From Arcobacter arenosus (GTDB taxonomy: Bacteria; Campylobacterota; Campylobacteria; Campylobacterales; Arcobacteraceae), in NCBI RefSeq assembly GCF_005771535.1, contig NZ_VANU01000001.1, positions 372,001-436,000 on the forward strand: a DNA stretch of 64,000 nucleotides. Reading direction: 5' to 3'. The position numbers were made by a program, and so were the translations under genes. Position 1 is the stretch's first letter. Each line of letters opens with the position of its first letter. Of the stretch, positions 63,928-64,000 are shown piece by piece. The notes beneath the pieces are model-generated. The model made no database searches. It was not told the origin of the DNA and saw only the letters and a list, made by a program, of their open reading frames with translations.

Positions 63928-64000
63928 TTAAACTAAATCTTTTTTCGCAAATATAAAATAACCTAAAAAGGCAAAAACTAATCCTAAAATAATTGGGTAA
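63928..64000 (-). CDS. C-terminal end of a membrane protein, probably NosY
   Basis: Only the last 23 codons are in the window (ILGLVFAFLGYFIFAKKDLV end). The sequence is a single membrane helix with a Lys-Lys-Asp end, as in an ABC-2-type permease terminus. In Campylobacterota the nos cluster ends F-Y-L, so the permease NosY directly before NosL genes is the likely identity. This is inference from position; the rest lies to the right of the window. Confidence 0.5.
   Translation of the reverse strand, partial: YPIILGLVFAFLGYFIFAKKDLV

Overview
The window comes from a very AT-rich bacterial chromosome. Gene content points to the Campylobacterota, most likely an Arcobacter-type free-living or marine member (Arcobacteraceae). 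The reasons are the many chemoreceptors and orphan 'HQWRQPL' histidine kinases, atpE standing apart from any other ATP synthase gene, a Campylobacterota-like distal end of a nitrous oxide reductase (nos) cluster, and the codon and start-site style. The species call is inference from family resemblance; no rRNA gene is present. I see no prophage, integrase, transposase or CRISPR array. The region is ordinary chromosome, rich in metal homeostasis and signal transduction.

Layout, left to right. 1-1.8 kb: a chemoreceptor whose 5' end lies outside the window. 1.8-6 kb: a zinc module (ZnuA-like binding protein plus a DUF1007/NicO-type permease), divergent from a Fur-family (Zur-like) regulator followed by nhaA, with two Zur-like operators between them. 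6-9 kb: an AraC regulator with a DMT exporter and an APC permease. 9-11.4 kb: patatin esterase, SDR oxidoreductase, periplasmic rhodanese. 11.4-14.1 kb: a repetitive AsmA-like protein and atpE. 14.1-20 kb: a histidine kinase and two divergent Cache chemoreceptors. 20-21.5 kb: a CDF exporter (DmeF-like), its RcnR/DmeR-type repressor, and tRNA-Leu(GAG). 21.5-28.1 kb: a TetR-TolC-MFP-RND efflux operon with two operator palindromes. 28.2-35.5 kb: a DMT transporter, a rhodanese, two large membrane histidine kinases, LemA and a DUF3137 protein.

35.5-41.8 kb: an intergenic region with four Fur-like boxes and a 43-codon membrane microprotein, then a tight five-gene operon (imelysin, di-haem protein, second imelysin, fatty-acid-hydroxylase-like membrane enzyme, di-haem cytochrome c peroxidase) that looks iron-controlled. 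41.8-45.5 kb: the ybbP-ybbA-tesA cassette. 45.6-49 kb: an L,D-transpeptidase and a Fur-box-preceded operon ending in flavodoxin. 49-56.3 kb: a MscS channel, a CZB-domain chemoreceptor paired with an Aer-like PAS protein, a PAS histidine kinase and two small unknown proteins. 56.3-57.6 kb: a Y-family polymerase.

57.8-64 kb: an operon of NosL-family proteins and a LolD/FtsX-type ABC transporter, downstream of the last codons of what is probably nosY. This is the best candidate for an under-described system. It encodes five NosL-like domains on four genes, with a reciprocal loss of the copper-binding CPxCGM motif between duplicated domains, haem-less cytochrome-c-like tails, an eight-helix Cys-containing membrane protein and a dedicated ABC transporter. 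I infer a copper-delivery machine for the periplasmic N2O reductase.
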